From an uncultured Gammaproteobacteria bacterium (GTDB taxonomy: Bacteria > Pseudomonadota > Gammaproteobacteria > GCA-2729495), in NCBI GenBank assembly GCA_947258805.1, contig CAMYJV010000026.1, positions 1 through 18,295 of the forward strand: a stretch of DNA of 18,295 nt, given 5' to 3'. The stretch's first letter is position 1; each line of letters starts with the position of its first letter. Below are positions 8,124 through 17,454 of the stretch, piece after piece. The notes under the pieces were generated by a model. The model was not told where the DNA came from. It made no database searches and saw only the letters and a program-made list of their open reading frames with translations. Made by a program: the position numbers and the translations under genes.

Positions 8124-10763
8124 ATGAATGCCGTGAGTCACCTGCTGGAGCGCCTGGCGCTGGACCGGTCGCGACTGTTGCTGGTCGCGGTGATCCTGCT
8201 GTGCGCCGGCATCGGGCTGTTCGCTCTGCAGACTCGCCTCGACGCGTCGGGCGACTCGCTGTTGCTGCAGCAGGACCCCGACCTGCGCTACTACCGGGAC
8301 ATCCGCGCGCGTTATGGCTCCGACGATTACCTGGTGGTGGCCTACAGTCCGGCAGCCGATTTGTTCGCCGACGCCTCTCTGGCCCGGCTTGGCCACCTGC
8401 GCGACGAGCTGGCCGGGGTGGCCGCCGTAGAAAGCGTGACGACGATCCTGGATGTGCCGCTGGTGGCCAGTCCACCGCAGCCGCTCGAAGATCTGCAAAA
8501 ACGCGTCCCGACCCTGCTCAGCGCAGACACCGACCGCGCGCTCGCCCGCGAGGAGCTGACGAACGGCGCCCTGTACCGGGACCTGCTGTTGAGCCGTGAT
8601 GGCCGGACCACTTCGTTGCTGCTGACCCTGCGGCGAGATGCCGACTACGAAGCCTTGCTGGCCGAACGCGACAGCTTGCGCGAGCAGAGACTCGCGGCCG
8701 AGCTAGACGACGCGCAGCGCGCAGCCCTGGATAGGCTCGACGCCGAGATCCGGGCCAGGCGTGACCAGGTGGTGGCGGCACAAAGCGCAGGCATCGACGA
8801 AATTCGTGCGCTGCTGGAAGCCTACCGAGTCGACGGGCAACTGCTGCTCGGTGGCGTGCCGATGATCGTTGCCGACATGCTGGACTTTATCGTCAGCGAC
8901 ATTTTGGTCTTCGGCACCGGCATTCTGCTGTTCCTGGTCGTGCTGCTGGCGACCATCTTCGTGCGCCCGCGGTGGGTGCTCGTCTCGATGCTCGCCTGCC
9001 TGCTGTCTGCGGCCCTGGTGTCCGGTTTGCTCGGCATCCTGGACTGGCCAATTACCGTGGTCTCCGCCAACTACGTGGCGCTGTTGCTGATTTTTTCCCT
9101 GTCCCTGACCGTGCACCTGATCGTTCGCTACCAGGAGCTGCACCGGGAAACGCCCGACGCCGACCAGCGTTCACTGCTGTCGCAGACCCTGCGCGACAAG
9201 TTCACGCCCTGCCTGTTCACGGCGCTGACGACCATGGTGGCCTTCGCATCGCTGACCGTCAGCGGCATCCAGCCGGTCATCGATTTTGGCTGGATGATGG
9301 TCATCGGCATGGGCGTGATCATGGTTATCGCTTTTGCGCTGTTTCCGGCCTTCCTGATGCAGTTCCGGCCCGGTGCCCCGTTGCCGCGGCGCCGGATTAC
9401 CGCAGCGATCACGAGTTTCTTTGCCCGGCTGATCGCCCGCCGGCCCCGTGCGACCCTTGTGGGGTATGGCCTGATCGCGTTAGTTGGCATCGCCGGGCTA
9501 ACCCGTGTGCAGGTGGAGAATCGCTTCATCGACAACTTCAAGGACACGACGGAGATCTATCGTGGCCTGGTGGTCATCGACCGTGAACTGGGCGGCACGA
9601 TGCCGCTGGACGTGATCCTGGAAGCGGATCCGGACTTCTACGCGGCCCCGGCTGCCGTCATGGACACGTCAGCAGAGTCTGAATTCGCTGCCGATGAAGG
9701 CCTCGAGGACGAGTTCGACGATCAGTTCGACGATGGCCTGGAAGACGAATTCGAGGACGAATTCGAGGACGAGTTCGGCGATGAATTCGGCACGGACTCC
9801 GCCGCGGAACTCGGGGGCGGAGGTGTCGATCTGGGGTCCACCAGCTACTGGTACAACACCTTCAGGCTCGGCCAGGTCGAAGCGGTGCACGATTACCTGG
9901 ACAGCCTGCCGGAGACCGGGAAAGTGCTGTCTATGGCCACCACGCTGGATGTCTTCGCGGCGACGAACGATGGTAAGCCCCTCGACACCTTTTTCCTGTC
10001 GGTGCTTTATAAACGGGCGCCGCCGCTGGTCAAAAGCACGCTGTTCGACCCGTACCTGTCGGCAGACGGCAACCAGGTGCGTCTGTCGGTGCGCATCCTC
10101 GAATCCGACCCGGAGCTGCGCCGAGCCGCGCTGCTGGAACGGATTCAGGCCCACCTGGTCGACGAGCTGGGCCTGAAGCCCGAGCAGGTGCGCCTCACCG
10201 GTCTGCTGGTGCTCTATAACAACGTGCTGCAGAGCCTGTACCGGTCGCAGATACTGACCCTGGGCTTCGTTTTCCTGGCGATCCTCGGGATGTTCATTGT
10301 GCTGTTCCGGTCGCTGAAAATCGCGCTGATCGGGCTGACACCGAATCTGTTGGCCGCCGCTACCGTGCTGGGTTTGATGGGCCTCGCCGGCATTCCCCTC
10401 GACATCATGACCATCACCATCGCGGCGATCACCGTCGGCATTGGCGTGGACGACTCTATCCACTATCTGCATCGCTTCATCGCCGAGTATCGCGAGCACG
10501 GCGACTACAATTTAAGCATGCAGCGTTCCCACGCAGGCATCGGTTCGGCGATGTACTACACGTCCATCGTGATCGCCGCGGGCTTCTCGATCCTGGTGCT
10601 GTCGAACTTCATCCCGACGATCTATTTCGGGCTGCTGACGGGCTTCGCGATGCTGTTTGCGATGGTGGCAAACCTGACGCTGCTGCCGCTGTTGTTGACC
10701 TGGCTGAAACCGCTGGGCAGCGGCAGACAGGAAGACCTCGTGTCAGACGCGGGCGTGACGTAG
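8124..10763 (+). CDS. RND/MMPL-family exporter with acidic tetrapeptide repeat insert
   Basis: 879 residues from ATG 8124; an in-frame GTG at 8109 would add five. Neither has a strong ribosome site. About 12 membrane segments in two halves: near 18-36, 257-280, 284-305, 312-334, 361-380, 389-412, then 443-460, 709-729, 732-754, 758-780, 808-828 and 834-859. The two large loops lie after the first and the seventh helix, as in RND proteins. The signature GIGVDDSIHYLHRF (Asp776/Asp777) is the proton-relay-like motif of COG1033-type 'predicted exporters of the RND superfamily'; the first half has a matching SLSLTVHLIVRYQELHRE. Loop 1 has a coiled-coil stretch (about 180-220). Loop 2 has seven tandem acidic tetrapeptides (528-555). 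Cargo is unknown; lipids or hydrophobic molecules are typical for relatives. Its 3' end overlaps the opposing DUF934 gene by 21 bp. Confidence 0.92.
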   Translation: MNAVSHLLERLALDRSRLLLVAVILLCAGIGLFALQTRLDASGDSLLLQQDPDLRYYRDIRARYGSDDYLVVAYSPAADLFADASLARLGHLRDELAGVAAVESVTTILDVPLVASPPQPLEDLQKRVPTLLSADTDRALAREELTNGALYRDLLLSRDGRTTSLLLTLRRDADYEALLAERDSLREQRLAAELDDAQRAALDRLDAEIRARRDQVVAAQSAGIDEIRALLEAYRVDGQLLLGGVPMIVADMLDFIVSDILVFGTGILLFLVVLLATIFVRPRWVLVSMLACLLSAALVSGLLGILDWPITVVSANYVALLLIFSLSLTVHLIVRYQELHRETPDADQRSLLSQTLRDKFTPCLFTALTTMVAFASLTVSGIQPVIDFGWMMVIGMGVIMVIAFALFPAFLMQFRPGAPLPRRRITAAITSFFARLIARRPRATLVGYGLIALVGIAGLTRVQVENRFIDNFKDTTEIYRGLVVIDRELGGTMPLDVILEADPDFYAAPAAVMDTSAESEFAADEGLEDEFDDQFDDGLEDEFEDEFEDEFGDEFGTDSAAELGGGGVDLGSTSYWYNTFRLGQVEAVHDYLDSLPETGKVLSMATTLDVFAATNDGKPLDTFFLSVLYKRAPPLVKSTLFDPYLSADGNQVRLSVRILESDPELRRAALLERIQAHLVDELGLKPEQVRLTGLLVLYNNVLQSLYRSQILTLGFVFLAILGMFIVLFRSLKIALIGLTPNLLAAATVLGLMGLAGIPLDIMTITIAAITVGIGVDDSIHYLHRFIAEYREHGDYNLSMQRSHAGIGSAMYYTSIVIAAGFSILVLSNFIPTIYFGLLTGFAMLFAMVANLTLLPLLLTWLKPLGSGRQEDLVSDAGVT
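9705..9788 (+). repeat. Seven tandem 12-bp units encoding acidic tetrapeptides in the RND exporter
   Basis: Successive 12-bp units, in frame, encode EDEF, DDQF, DDGL, EDEF, EDEF, EDEF and GDEF. The unit consensus is GAGGACGARTTC; units at 9741, 9753 and 9765 differ from one another at only one or two bases. The block sits in the second periplasmic loop and is followed by a Gly-rich linker (ELGGGG). Recent duplication of a 12-bp unit is the simplest origin. Confidence 0.93.
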
Positions 10764-11236
10764 GCGCAATGCGGGAACGCGGTCGTCGCCGGCGGGCTGG
10801 TACACCACCCCGAATTCACCGACGGCATCTTCGTAGTCGCCCAGCGGATCGTCGCCGCTGACTTCAAAGGCGTCGAAGCCCACCCGGTGCATGTACAGCA
10901 GCTGGTCGAACAGCACGTCGCCCACCGCGCGCAGCTCGCCGGTGTAGGCGTAGCGGTCTCGCAGCAGACGCGCGTAAGAGTAGGCGCGGCCGTCGCGAAA
11001 GCTCGGGAACTCCAGCGCTACGAGGTCGATTTGCTCGAGATCGGCGGCGATGGCTTCCGGATGCTGTTCGCTGGTCAGGCGCACACCCACCGGCGCAGGG
11101 TGGGCGACGAGCTCGTCGCGCCATTGCTGCCATTGTTCAAGACTGACGAGCACCGGGTCCTGTGAGGGAAGGGCGCCTGTGTCCCCCAGCTCAATGTACG
11201 GGTCGGCCGCCAGCGCGCCGTCCTTGATCAGGGCCA

Positions 11237-11237
<1 letters not shown>
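10743..11237 (-). CDS. DUF934 family protein, sulfite-reductase-associated
   Basis: 164 residues, cytoplasmic. The core LVALEFPSFRDGRAYSYARLLRDRYAYTGELRAVGDVLFDQLLYMHRVGFDAFEV is the diagnostic block of DUF934, a family almost always found next to CysI-type sulfite reductase genes. Its exact role is unproven; a helper or electron-transfer role for the reductase is an inference from gene neighbourhood. The start overlaps the reductase stop by one base (TGATG at 11235-11239), so the two are translationally coupled. The 3' end overlaps the convergent RND gene by 21 bp. A cysH gene, which often follows DUF934, is not present here. Confidence 0.9.
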
Positions 11238-12913
<1,676 letters not shown>

Positions 12914-12920
12914 GGCAACC

Positions 12921-13199
12921 TCAGAACTGTCCGGCCTGAATGGTGGGGCCGCTGGCGCGGATGGCCTCGCGAATCGCGGTAGCCCGAATCCCGTGGGCTT
13001 CCTCTGTGACCTCGATCAGGTAGGGGCCGACGACGGTGCTGTTGACCTCCGCCTGCTCCCCGGCCTGGCTCAGTGCCGCGGCCGACGCGGAATCGTGCGC
13101 GGTGCGCGCGTCGTTCAGGACCGGCGACCAGTCATCGCCGGGGGTCAGGAATACCACCCGGCCGTCGTCGAGGCGGTTGGCGGTCAGTACTTGGGTCAT
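12921..13199 (-). CDS. DUF2849 family small protein
   Basis: 92 residues from the ATG at 13199. The opening MTQVLTANRLDDGRVVFLTPGDDW is the typical start of DUF2849 proteins, which are encoded next to CysI-type reductases. AGGA eight bases upstream supports this start over an in-frame GTG at 13220 that would add seven residues. The protein is soluble and its function is unknown. Seven bases separate its stop from the reductase start and the reductase ribosome site lies on the stop codon, so the DUF2849-cysI-DUF934 order forms one compact operon. Confidence 0.85.
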   Translation of the reverse strand: MTQVLTANRLDDGRVVFLTPGDDWSPVLNDARTAHDSASAAALSQAGEQAEVNSTVVGPYLIEVTEEAHGIRATAIREAIRASGPTIQAGQF

Positions 13200-13267
13200 G
13201 ATCACAATCCTGGTCGCCACTGGGCAAAACGGAGGTCAACGACCCCCGGAGCAACAGAAGGTTACGG

Positions 13268-13283
13268 GGCCGGGCGCCCGGCC
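13268..13283. repeat. Perfect 16-bp GC palindrome upstream of the DUF2849-cysI operon
   Basis: GGCCGGGCGCCCGGCC is its own reverse complement. It is flanked on the plus strand by AAAAAA, so neither strand has hairpin-then-T-run order and it is not a normal intrinsic terminator. It lies in the presumed 5' leader of the DUF2849 operon. Confidence 0.85.
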
Positions 13284-13310
13284 AAAAAACGGATTGCTTA
13301 ATTCATCATG

Positions 13311-13330
13311 CCGGGCGGTTATATGCCCGG
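13311..13330 (-). promoter_or_regulatory. Hairpin after marR, possible terminator/attenuator element
   Basis: CCGGGC and GCCCGG (6-bp stem) flank the 8-base loop GGTTATAT, starting 14 bases past the marR stop. No T-run follows directly, so classical termination is doubtful. The 8-mer GCCGGGCG at 13310-13317 recurs inside the palindrome at 13269-13276. In a minus-strand transcript, one arm of this hairpin could therefore pair with the palindrome instead. Confidence 0.4.
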
Positions 13331-13344
13331 GGGCGGGCCTGGAT

Positions 13345-13872
13345 TCAGGCGGCGCCCGGCGGCGCGCCCTTGCGCTTGGGGTGGAAGGCTTCCGGCGCGT
13401 CGCCGCGGGCCACCGCTTTCATGGCCTCCAGCTCGTCATCGGGGTCTATTTCGCCACCCGCCGCGCGGGCACGGTCCCAGTCGCAGACGCTGTCCAGGAT
13501 CTTGCGCATCTGGCGCACCTGCCAGCGGCGCTCAGCCTTGCCGGCGTCGGTCTGGCTGAGCATCCGCCGGCGGCGGTCCTGGGGGTCGATGGCTTCCATC
13601 ACCAGGTCCTGCTCCATCTGCGCCGAGACGTAGCGGGAGATGGATGACTTGGGCAGCCCGGTGGCCTCGCACAATTCCGTGACCGTGGGCGCGCGGCCCA
13701 GCTCGTTCAGCACGATGGTGGTCATCGAGACCAGCATTTGCCCCAGCGGCACGCTGCCGTAACGGGCGAGAAACAACTGCAGGAGCCGCCAGATGATGAT
13801 TTGCTGGGCTTCCGGGCTGGGTGTCCAGCCCTCCAGGCGGTCACTGAACAAGTTGGCGGCACGGCTGTGCAT
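13345..13872 (-). CDS. MarR-type winged-helix transcriptional regulator
   Basis: 175 residues. The recognition region is APTVTELCEATGLPKSSISRYVSAQMEQDLV (about 61-91). The wing EAIDPQDRRRRMLSQTDAGK (about 93-112) shows the D-x-x-D-R-R-x-x pattern of MarR proteins. A helical dimerisation region flanks it on both sides and the C-terminal tail (about 138-175) is acidic, then basic. The ligand is unknown. The ribosome site AGGTGAG, eight bases before the ATG at 13872, supports the start. Divergent placement from an ABC exporter gene suggests that exporter as its target. The sulfite reductase operon downstream on the same strand is another possible target. Confidence 0.88.
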   Translation of the reverse strand: MHSRAANLFSDRLEGWTPSPEAQQIIIWRLLQLFLARYGSVPLGQMLVSMTTIVLNELGRAPTVTELCEATGLPKSSISRYVSAQMEQDLVMEAIDPQDRRRRMLSQTDAGKAERRWQVRQMRKILDSVCDWDRARAAGGEIDPDDELEAMKAVARGDAPEAFHPKRKGAPPGAA

Positions 13873-14147
13873 ATCGCTATCTCACCTATTTGGATTAGAT
13901 TTTGGTCGGCTAATTCATCCCTGGCGCCCGGTTTTGTCCACTTGTGGCCAGCGCGGTGCGAGTTAACCGAAAAGTTATAGTGTGATTAGCGTATATGATA
14001 GCAAAACTGTTCCACGACGAGGGGTTGTTTCTGGTTTGTCTAAGTAACCGCTATCTGCGTCTGACCGACGCACGGTTGGCAGCCAGCCGTTGCGGACCAA
14101 ACGAAGCCGAAGCGCTCCTGCCGTCGAATATGTGATCATTGCCCGTT
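13873..14147. promoter_or_regulatory. Divergent marR/ABC-exporter control region with inverted GGATTAG...CTAATTC
   Basis: This 275 bp gap is clearly AT-richer than its surroundings from about 13880 to 14035. An imperfect inverted repeat, GGATTAG (13892-13898) and CTAATTC (13910-13916), separated by 11 bases, lies 20-44 bases upstream of the marR start, a good place for an autoregulatory operator. GATTAG recurs at 13984-13989 beside TATATGATA (13992-14000), which could hold a -10 (TATGAT). No good -35 was found at 17 bases. On the minus strand, TTGCTA and CTATAA are separated by 18 bases and could drive marR. These are inferences from pattern only. Confidence 0.45.
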
Positions 14148-15962
14148 ATGCCTCCCCACAGCCAAGACATTGATCGCCCCAAAGGCCGCTCGCTAAAACC
14201 GCTGCGGTCGCTCTGGCCCTTTATCCGGCCCTACAGCGGCACGCTGTGGCTGGCTCTCGGTGCATTGCTGGTCGCTTCCGGCGCGTTTCTCGCCGTGCCG
14301 GTCGCGGTCAGGTACGTCATCGACTATGGGTTCACAGCGGCCGATGCCGAGGCCATTGACCGCTACTTCCTCTATTTCCTCGGCGTGGCGGTACTGCTCG
14401 GACTGTTCGCCGCGGCCCGTGCCTACCTGGTCAACTGGCTCGGCGAGCGCGTGGTCGCCGACATCCGCGACTCGGTTTACCGGCACGTCATTCGCATGGA
14501 TCCGGCCTTCTTTGAAATTACCAAGACCGGTGAAGTGCTGTCGCGGCTCACGGCCGACACGACGCTGATCCAGTCCATTTCCGGTGTCGGCCTGTCCATC
14601 ATCCTTCGCTCGCTGATCCAGTTCTTCGGCGCGCTGATTCTGCTCGCGTTTACCAATCTGAAATTGATGGGCCTGATCGTAGTGCTGTTGCCCGCCGTGC
14701 TGGTGCCCATCATTGCCATCGGTCGCTGGGTGCGGCGCCTGTCGCGCGATTCTCAGGACCGCATTGCCGATGCCAGCGGCATGGCCGGTGAAACGCTGAA
14801 CGCTGCGTCGACGGTGCAGGCCTTTACCGCAGAGGAGGCCGAGAGCCGCCGCTTTGGCGACAGCGTGGAACTGAGTTTCGTCACCGCCGTGCGCCGGGCC
14901 CGGGCCCGGGCGCTGTTCTCGACGGTGTCGACGACCACTTTGTTCGGCGCGCTGATCGTCGTGCTGTGGGTCGGTGCCCGCTCGGTGCTGTCGGGCGATC
15001 TGAGCGGCGGTGAACTCGGCCAGTTCGTGCTGTACGCGATGTTCGTGGCCATGTCTGCCGCCATGCTCAGCGAGGTCTGGGGCGAACTGCAGCGCGCGGC
15101 CGGGGCGATGGAACGCATTCTTGAACTGCTGGACACCGAGCCCGACATTCGGGCGCCAGCCTCGCCGGTAGCCTTGCCCCCGGTGCGGGAAGGCAGCATT
15201 CAGTTTGACGCTGTGGGCTTTCATTACCCTTCGCGACCGGATACGCAGGCCCTGGACGACGTGTCCTTCCAGGTGGCACCCGGCGAGAAAGTCGCGCTGG
15301 TCGGCCCATCGGGAGCCGGCAAGAGCACGGCGTTTCAGCTATTGATGCGCTTCTACAATCTCCAGACGGGCCGCATCCTGGTAGATGGTGTGGATATCGC
15401 CCAGGCCGATCCGCAGGCGGTCCGCCAGCGCATCGGCATTGTGCCGCAGGAGACCGTGATTTTCGGTGCCACCGCGCGGGAGAACATTCGCTTCGGTAGG
15501 CCCGATGCGACGGACGAAGAAATCGAAGCGGCGGCAAAAGCGGCGGCGGCCCACGAATTCATCATCGACATGCCCGACGGCTACGACACTTTCCTCGGCG
15601 AACGTGGCACGCGCTTGTCGGGCGGTCAGAAACAGCGCATCGCCATTGCGCGCGCCATCCTCAGGGATCCGCCGATCCTGTTGCTGGACGAAGCCACCAG
15701 TTCACTGGACGCACAGAGCGAACGCCTGGTGCAGGAAGCGCTGGAGTTCCTCGAAAAAGATCGCACCACGCTGGTGATTGCCCACCGGCTAGCCACCGTG
15801 CTGAAAGCGGACCGGATACTGGTGATGGACCAGGGCCGAGTGGTGGCGGCAGGGCGGCACGAAGAGCTGGTGCGCCGCGATCCCCTCTATGCGAGGCTGG
15901 CCGAACTGCAGTTCGGCGAGGCCGAGACGGCGGGTCCTCTGGCCCAGGTGGCCGGCGCCTGA
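14148..15962 (+). CDS. ABCB-type half-transporter: fused permease and ATPase (MsbA/multidrug exporter-like)
   Basis: 604 residues from ATG 14148 (a TTG three codons earlier is in frame; no clear ribosome site for either). An exporter-type transmembrane domain with about six helices spans about 24-320, including the coupling segment RDSVYRHVIRMDPAFFEITKTGEVLSRL. The ATPase follows: Walker A GPSGAGKST (386-394), Q-loop VPQ (Gln434), signature LSGGQKQR (490-497), Walker B ILLLDEATS (510-518) and H-loop His546. All key residues are intact, so a homodimeric ATP-driven exporter in the inner membrane is expected. Substrate (lipid, drug or peptide) is not readable. It is divergent from marR, a common regulator/exporter pairing, and converges with the coiled-coil protein gene over a 78 bp gap. 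Confidence 0.93.
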   Translation: MPPHSQDIDRPKGRSLKPLRSLWPFIRPYSGTLWLALGALLVASGAFLAVPVAVRYVIDYGFTAADAEAIDRYFLYFLGVAVLLGLFAAARAYLVNWLGERVVADIRDSVYRHVIRMDPAFFEITKTGEVLSRLTADTTLIQSISGVGLSIILRSLIQFFGALILLAFTNLKLMGLIVVLLPAVLVPIIAIGRWVRRLSRDSQDRIADASGMAGETLNAASTVQAFTAEEAESRRFGDSVELSFVTAVRRARARALFSTVSTTTLFGALIVVLWVGARSVLSGDLSGGELGQFVLYAMFVAMSAAMLSEVWGELQRAAGAMERILELLDTEPDIRAPASPVALPPVREGSIQFDAVGFHYPSRPDTQALDDVSFQVAPGEKVALVGPSGAGKSTAFQLLMRFYNLQTGRILVDGVDIAQADPQAVRQRIGIVPQETVIFGATARENIRFGRPDATDEEIEAAAKAAAAHEFIIDMPDGYDTFLGERGTRLSGGQKQRIAIARAILRDPPILLLDEATSSLDAQSERLVQEALEFLEKDRTTLVIAHRLATVLKADRILVMDQGRVVAAGRHEELVRRDPLYARLAELQFGEAETAGPLAQVAGA

Positions 15963-16040
15963 GATCCGGGTCGTCGCCGGCGGTCGCGCGTTAGATCTAT
16001 CGCGGCTTCGGCGGTGTGGAACCGTCGGTCGAGTCTTGCG

Positions 16041-17306
16041 TCAGAAACCCAGTTCGGCTTCCATCGCGTCGGCTTCTTCCTTGAAGCTCTGCTTTTCCGC
16101 TTCGGTCTTTTTCATATCCTCGACGGCCTGTCTTGTAGCCTCGGCTTTTTGTTGCATTTCCGCCCGAGCTTTTTCCATCTGCTGTTCACGACGATCCTGC
16201 TCGGCCTGCAGCGCAGCTTGTATCGCAGCGCGTTGCGATGCGGCCGTGCTGGCTCGCTGGTTGAAGCCGCCAAACTCGAAGTAGCGCTCTGCATCGCCGT
16301 AAAACTCATCGCGTATCCGGAGACTCTGCTCCGGGTCGTTCGCCCGCGCCAGCATCGTGTCGCCGCGTTGCAGGGCGCGTTGCGATGATGGCCAGGCTGT
16401 TTGCTCGTCATCTCGTTCGAGATTCCAATCGCGAGCGTCACGCAACAGGCGCTGCGATTCAGAGACGCGCGTTGCGGTAAAGAGTTCCTCATCGCTGTCG
16501 GTTGCATCCATGTCGACACCGAAGATCGCCGCCGTGGCGTTCTGGGCGCTGGCAGCACCCCGCGCTATGGCGATTTCCTGCTCGGAAAATGGTCGATTGA
16601 AGGCCTCGTCTTCCGCAGCGAGGGCGGCGCGTTGCTTCCGGGCAGCCACCTGGCGGAGTTGGACGACAGCTTCGCGAATTGCTGATGCGATCGTGTCTTC
16701 TTCCGGCAGGATGTAGGCGCCGAACTCACGATCAACGTCGACCTGCCCGGCGATTCGTTCCAGGGTTTGGACGGACCCGGCAAAGCGGTCGGCGCGGTCA
16801 GTGCTGACCAGCGCTACGACGGCCGGGCTGCCGCCGTCATGAGCCGCATAGATCAGGTTGGTCTGCGAGCTTCGGTCGCTGGGCGCGTCTGCGGCCAGCA
16901 GCCGATAAAATCCCATTTTCGCGGTGAACCACCGGCGGGCGGTCTGCTTCCCGAGGCACTTCACGCTAATGTCTCTTCCGACGTACCGATCGAAGTCGGC
17001 GCCGCGCCATGCAGCGCTCTGGGCGTTGCCCATGACCGTGTCCACATACTCCCAGCTGCGTTGATACTCGCGGCTGCCGGCAGACTCCGCGCTGTCGGCA
17101 GACTCCGCGCTGGCAGCAGACCCCTGGTTGCCGGCCGCGATGGCCTGCTCGGCCTTGCCCAGTTCCGAGTAGAACAGCTGCTCTTGCCCGGTGCGCAATT
17201 TGTTGCTGCACAGCTCGGAAAAAGACTCTACGTACAGTTCGCCGTGAGCAGTGCCCAGCGTCAGGACACCCAGCACGACGGTCCACAGTTGACTGGTCTT
17301 GGTCAT
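16041..17306 (-). CDS. Exported coiled-coil protein of unknown function
   Basis: 421 residues; I do not recognise the family. The signal peptide MTKTSQLWTVVLGVLTLGTAHG (cleavage near residue 22) fixes the start at 17306, with GGGGAT upstream; an ORF extension of 77 codons further upstream lacks such support. Residues about 63-79 are a low-complexity Ala/Ser/Glu run from a DNA repeat. The middle (about 80-215) looks globular, with Cys117 (VKCLGK) possibly paired with Cys33. Residues about 208-235 and 350-415 are charged and Ala/Gln/Glu-rich, the latter a probable coiled coil (EQDRREQQMEKARAEMQQK). It likely resides in the periplasm. It is divergent from the DUF4412-like gene, with overlapping promoters. 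Confidence 0.8.
   Translation of the reverse strand: MTKTSQLWTVVLGVLTLGTAHGELYVESFSELCSNKLRTGQEQLFYSELGKAEQAIAAGNQGSAASAESADSAESAGSREYQRSWEYVDTVMGNAQSAAWRGADFDRYVGRDISVKCLGKQTARRWFTAKMGFYRLLAADAPSDRSSQTNLIYAAHDGGSPAVVALVSTDRADRFAGSVQTLERIAGQVDVDREFGAYILPEEDTIASAIREAVVQLRQVAARKQRAALAAEDEAFNRPFSEQEIAIARGAASAQNATAAIFGVDMDATDSDEELFTATRVSESQRLLRDARDWNLERDDEQTAWPSSQRALQRGDTMLARANDPEQSLRIRDEFYGDAERYFEFGGFNQRASTAASQRAAIQAALQAEQDRREQQMEKARAEMQQKAEATRQAVEDMKKTEAEKQSFKEEADAMEAELGF
17079..17112 (-). repeat. 18-bp tandem repeat in the coiled-coil protein gene
   Basis: GGCAGACTCCGCGCTG occurs at 17079-17094 and again at 17097-17112, a period of 18 bases (six codons). It encodes the doubled SAESAD/SAESAG run. 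The frame is preserved. Confidence 0.9.
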
Positions 17307-17393
17307 GGCTATCCCCAGAGTGGCCTCATTTTTCTTGCCAGAAGTCGGCTTCTGACCACGGCTACCCGGGGCCGGCCGATCCATTGCGCCGAA

Positions 17394-17427
17394 TTGTCTG
17401 TATACGCGCCGGCTGCTATTGTGTAAA
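17394..17427. promoter_or_regulatory. Two overlapping divergent sigma70-like promoters
   Basis: Plus strand: TTGTCT (17394-17399), 17 bases, TATTGT (17417-17422), facing the DUF4412-like gene with a leader of about 26 bases. Minus strand: TTTACA (17427-17422), 17 bases, TATACA (17404-17399), facing the coiled-coil protein gene with a leader of about 86 bases. Both have the ideal 17-bp spacing and 4-5 of 6 matches per box. The -10 of each overlaps the -35 of the other by one base, so polymerase could occupy only one at a time. Confidence 0.55.
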
Positions 17428-17454
17428 CAGCAAAACATAGCCAGGGGGTGGTCG

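Noticed and set aside
9669..10499. 276-codon minus-strand ORF inside the RND exporter gene
   Set aside because: It is an antisense shadow of the exporter, including a mirrored translation of the acidic repeat.
13268..13290. Intrinsic terminator at the GC palindrome next to AAAAAA
   Set aside because: On the plus strand A, not T, follows the stem, and on the minus strand the T-run precedes it, so neither orientation fits.
14193..15224. 343-codon minus-strand ORF opposite the ABC exporter
   Set aside because: It lies entirely within an intact exporter gene, and its His/Gln/Arg-rich translation is typical of antisense reading of a GC-rich gene.
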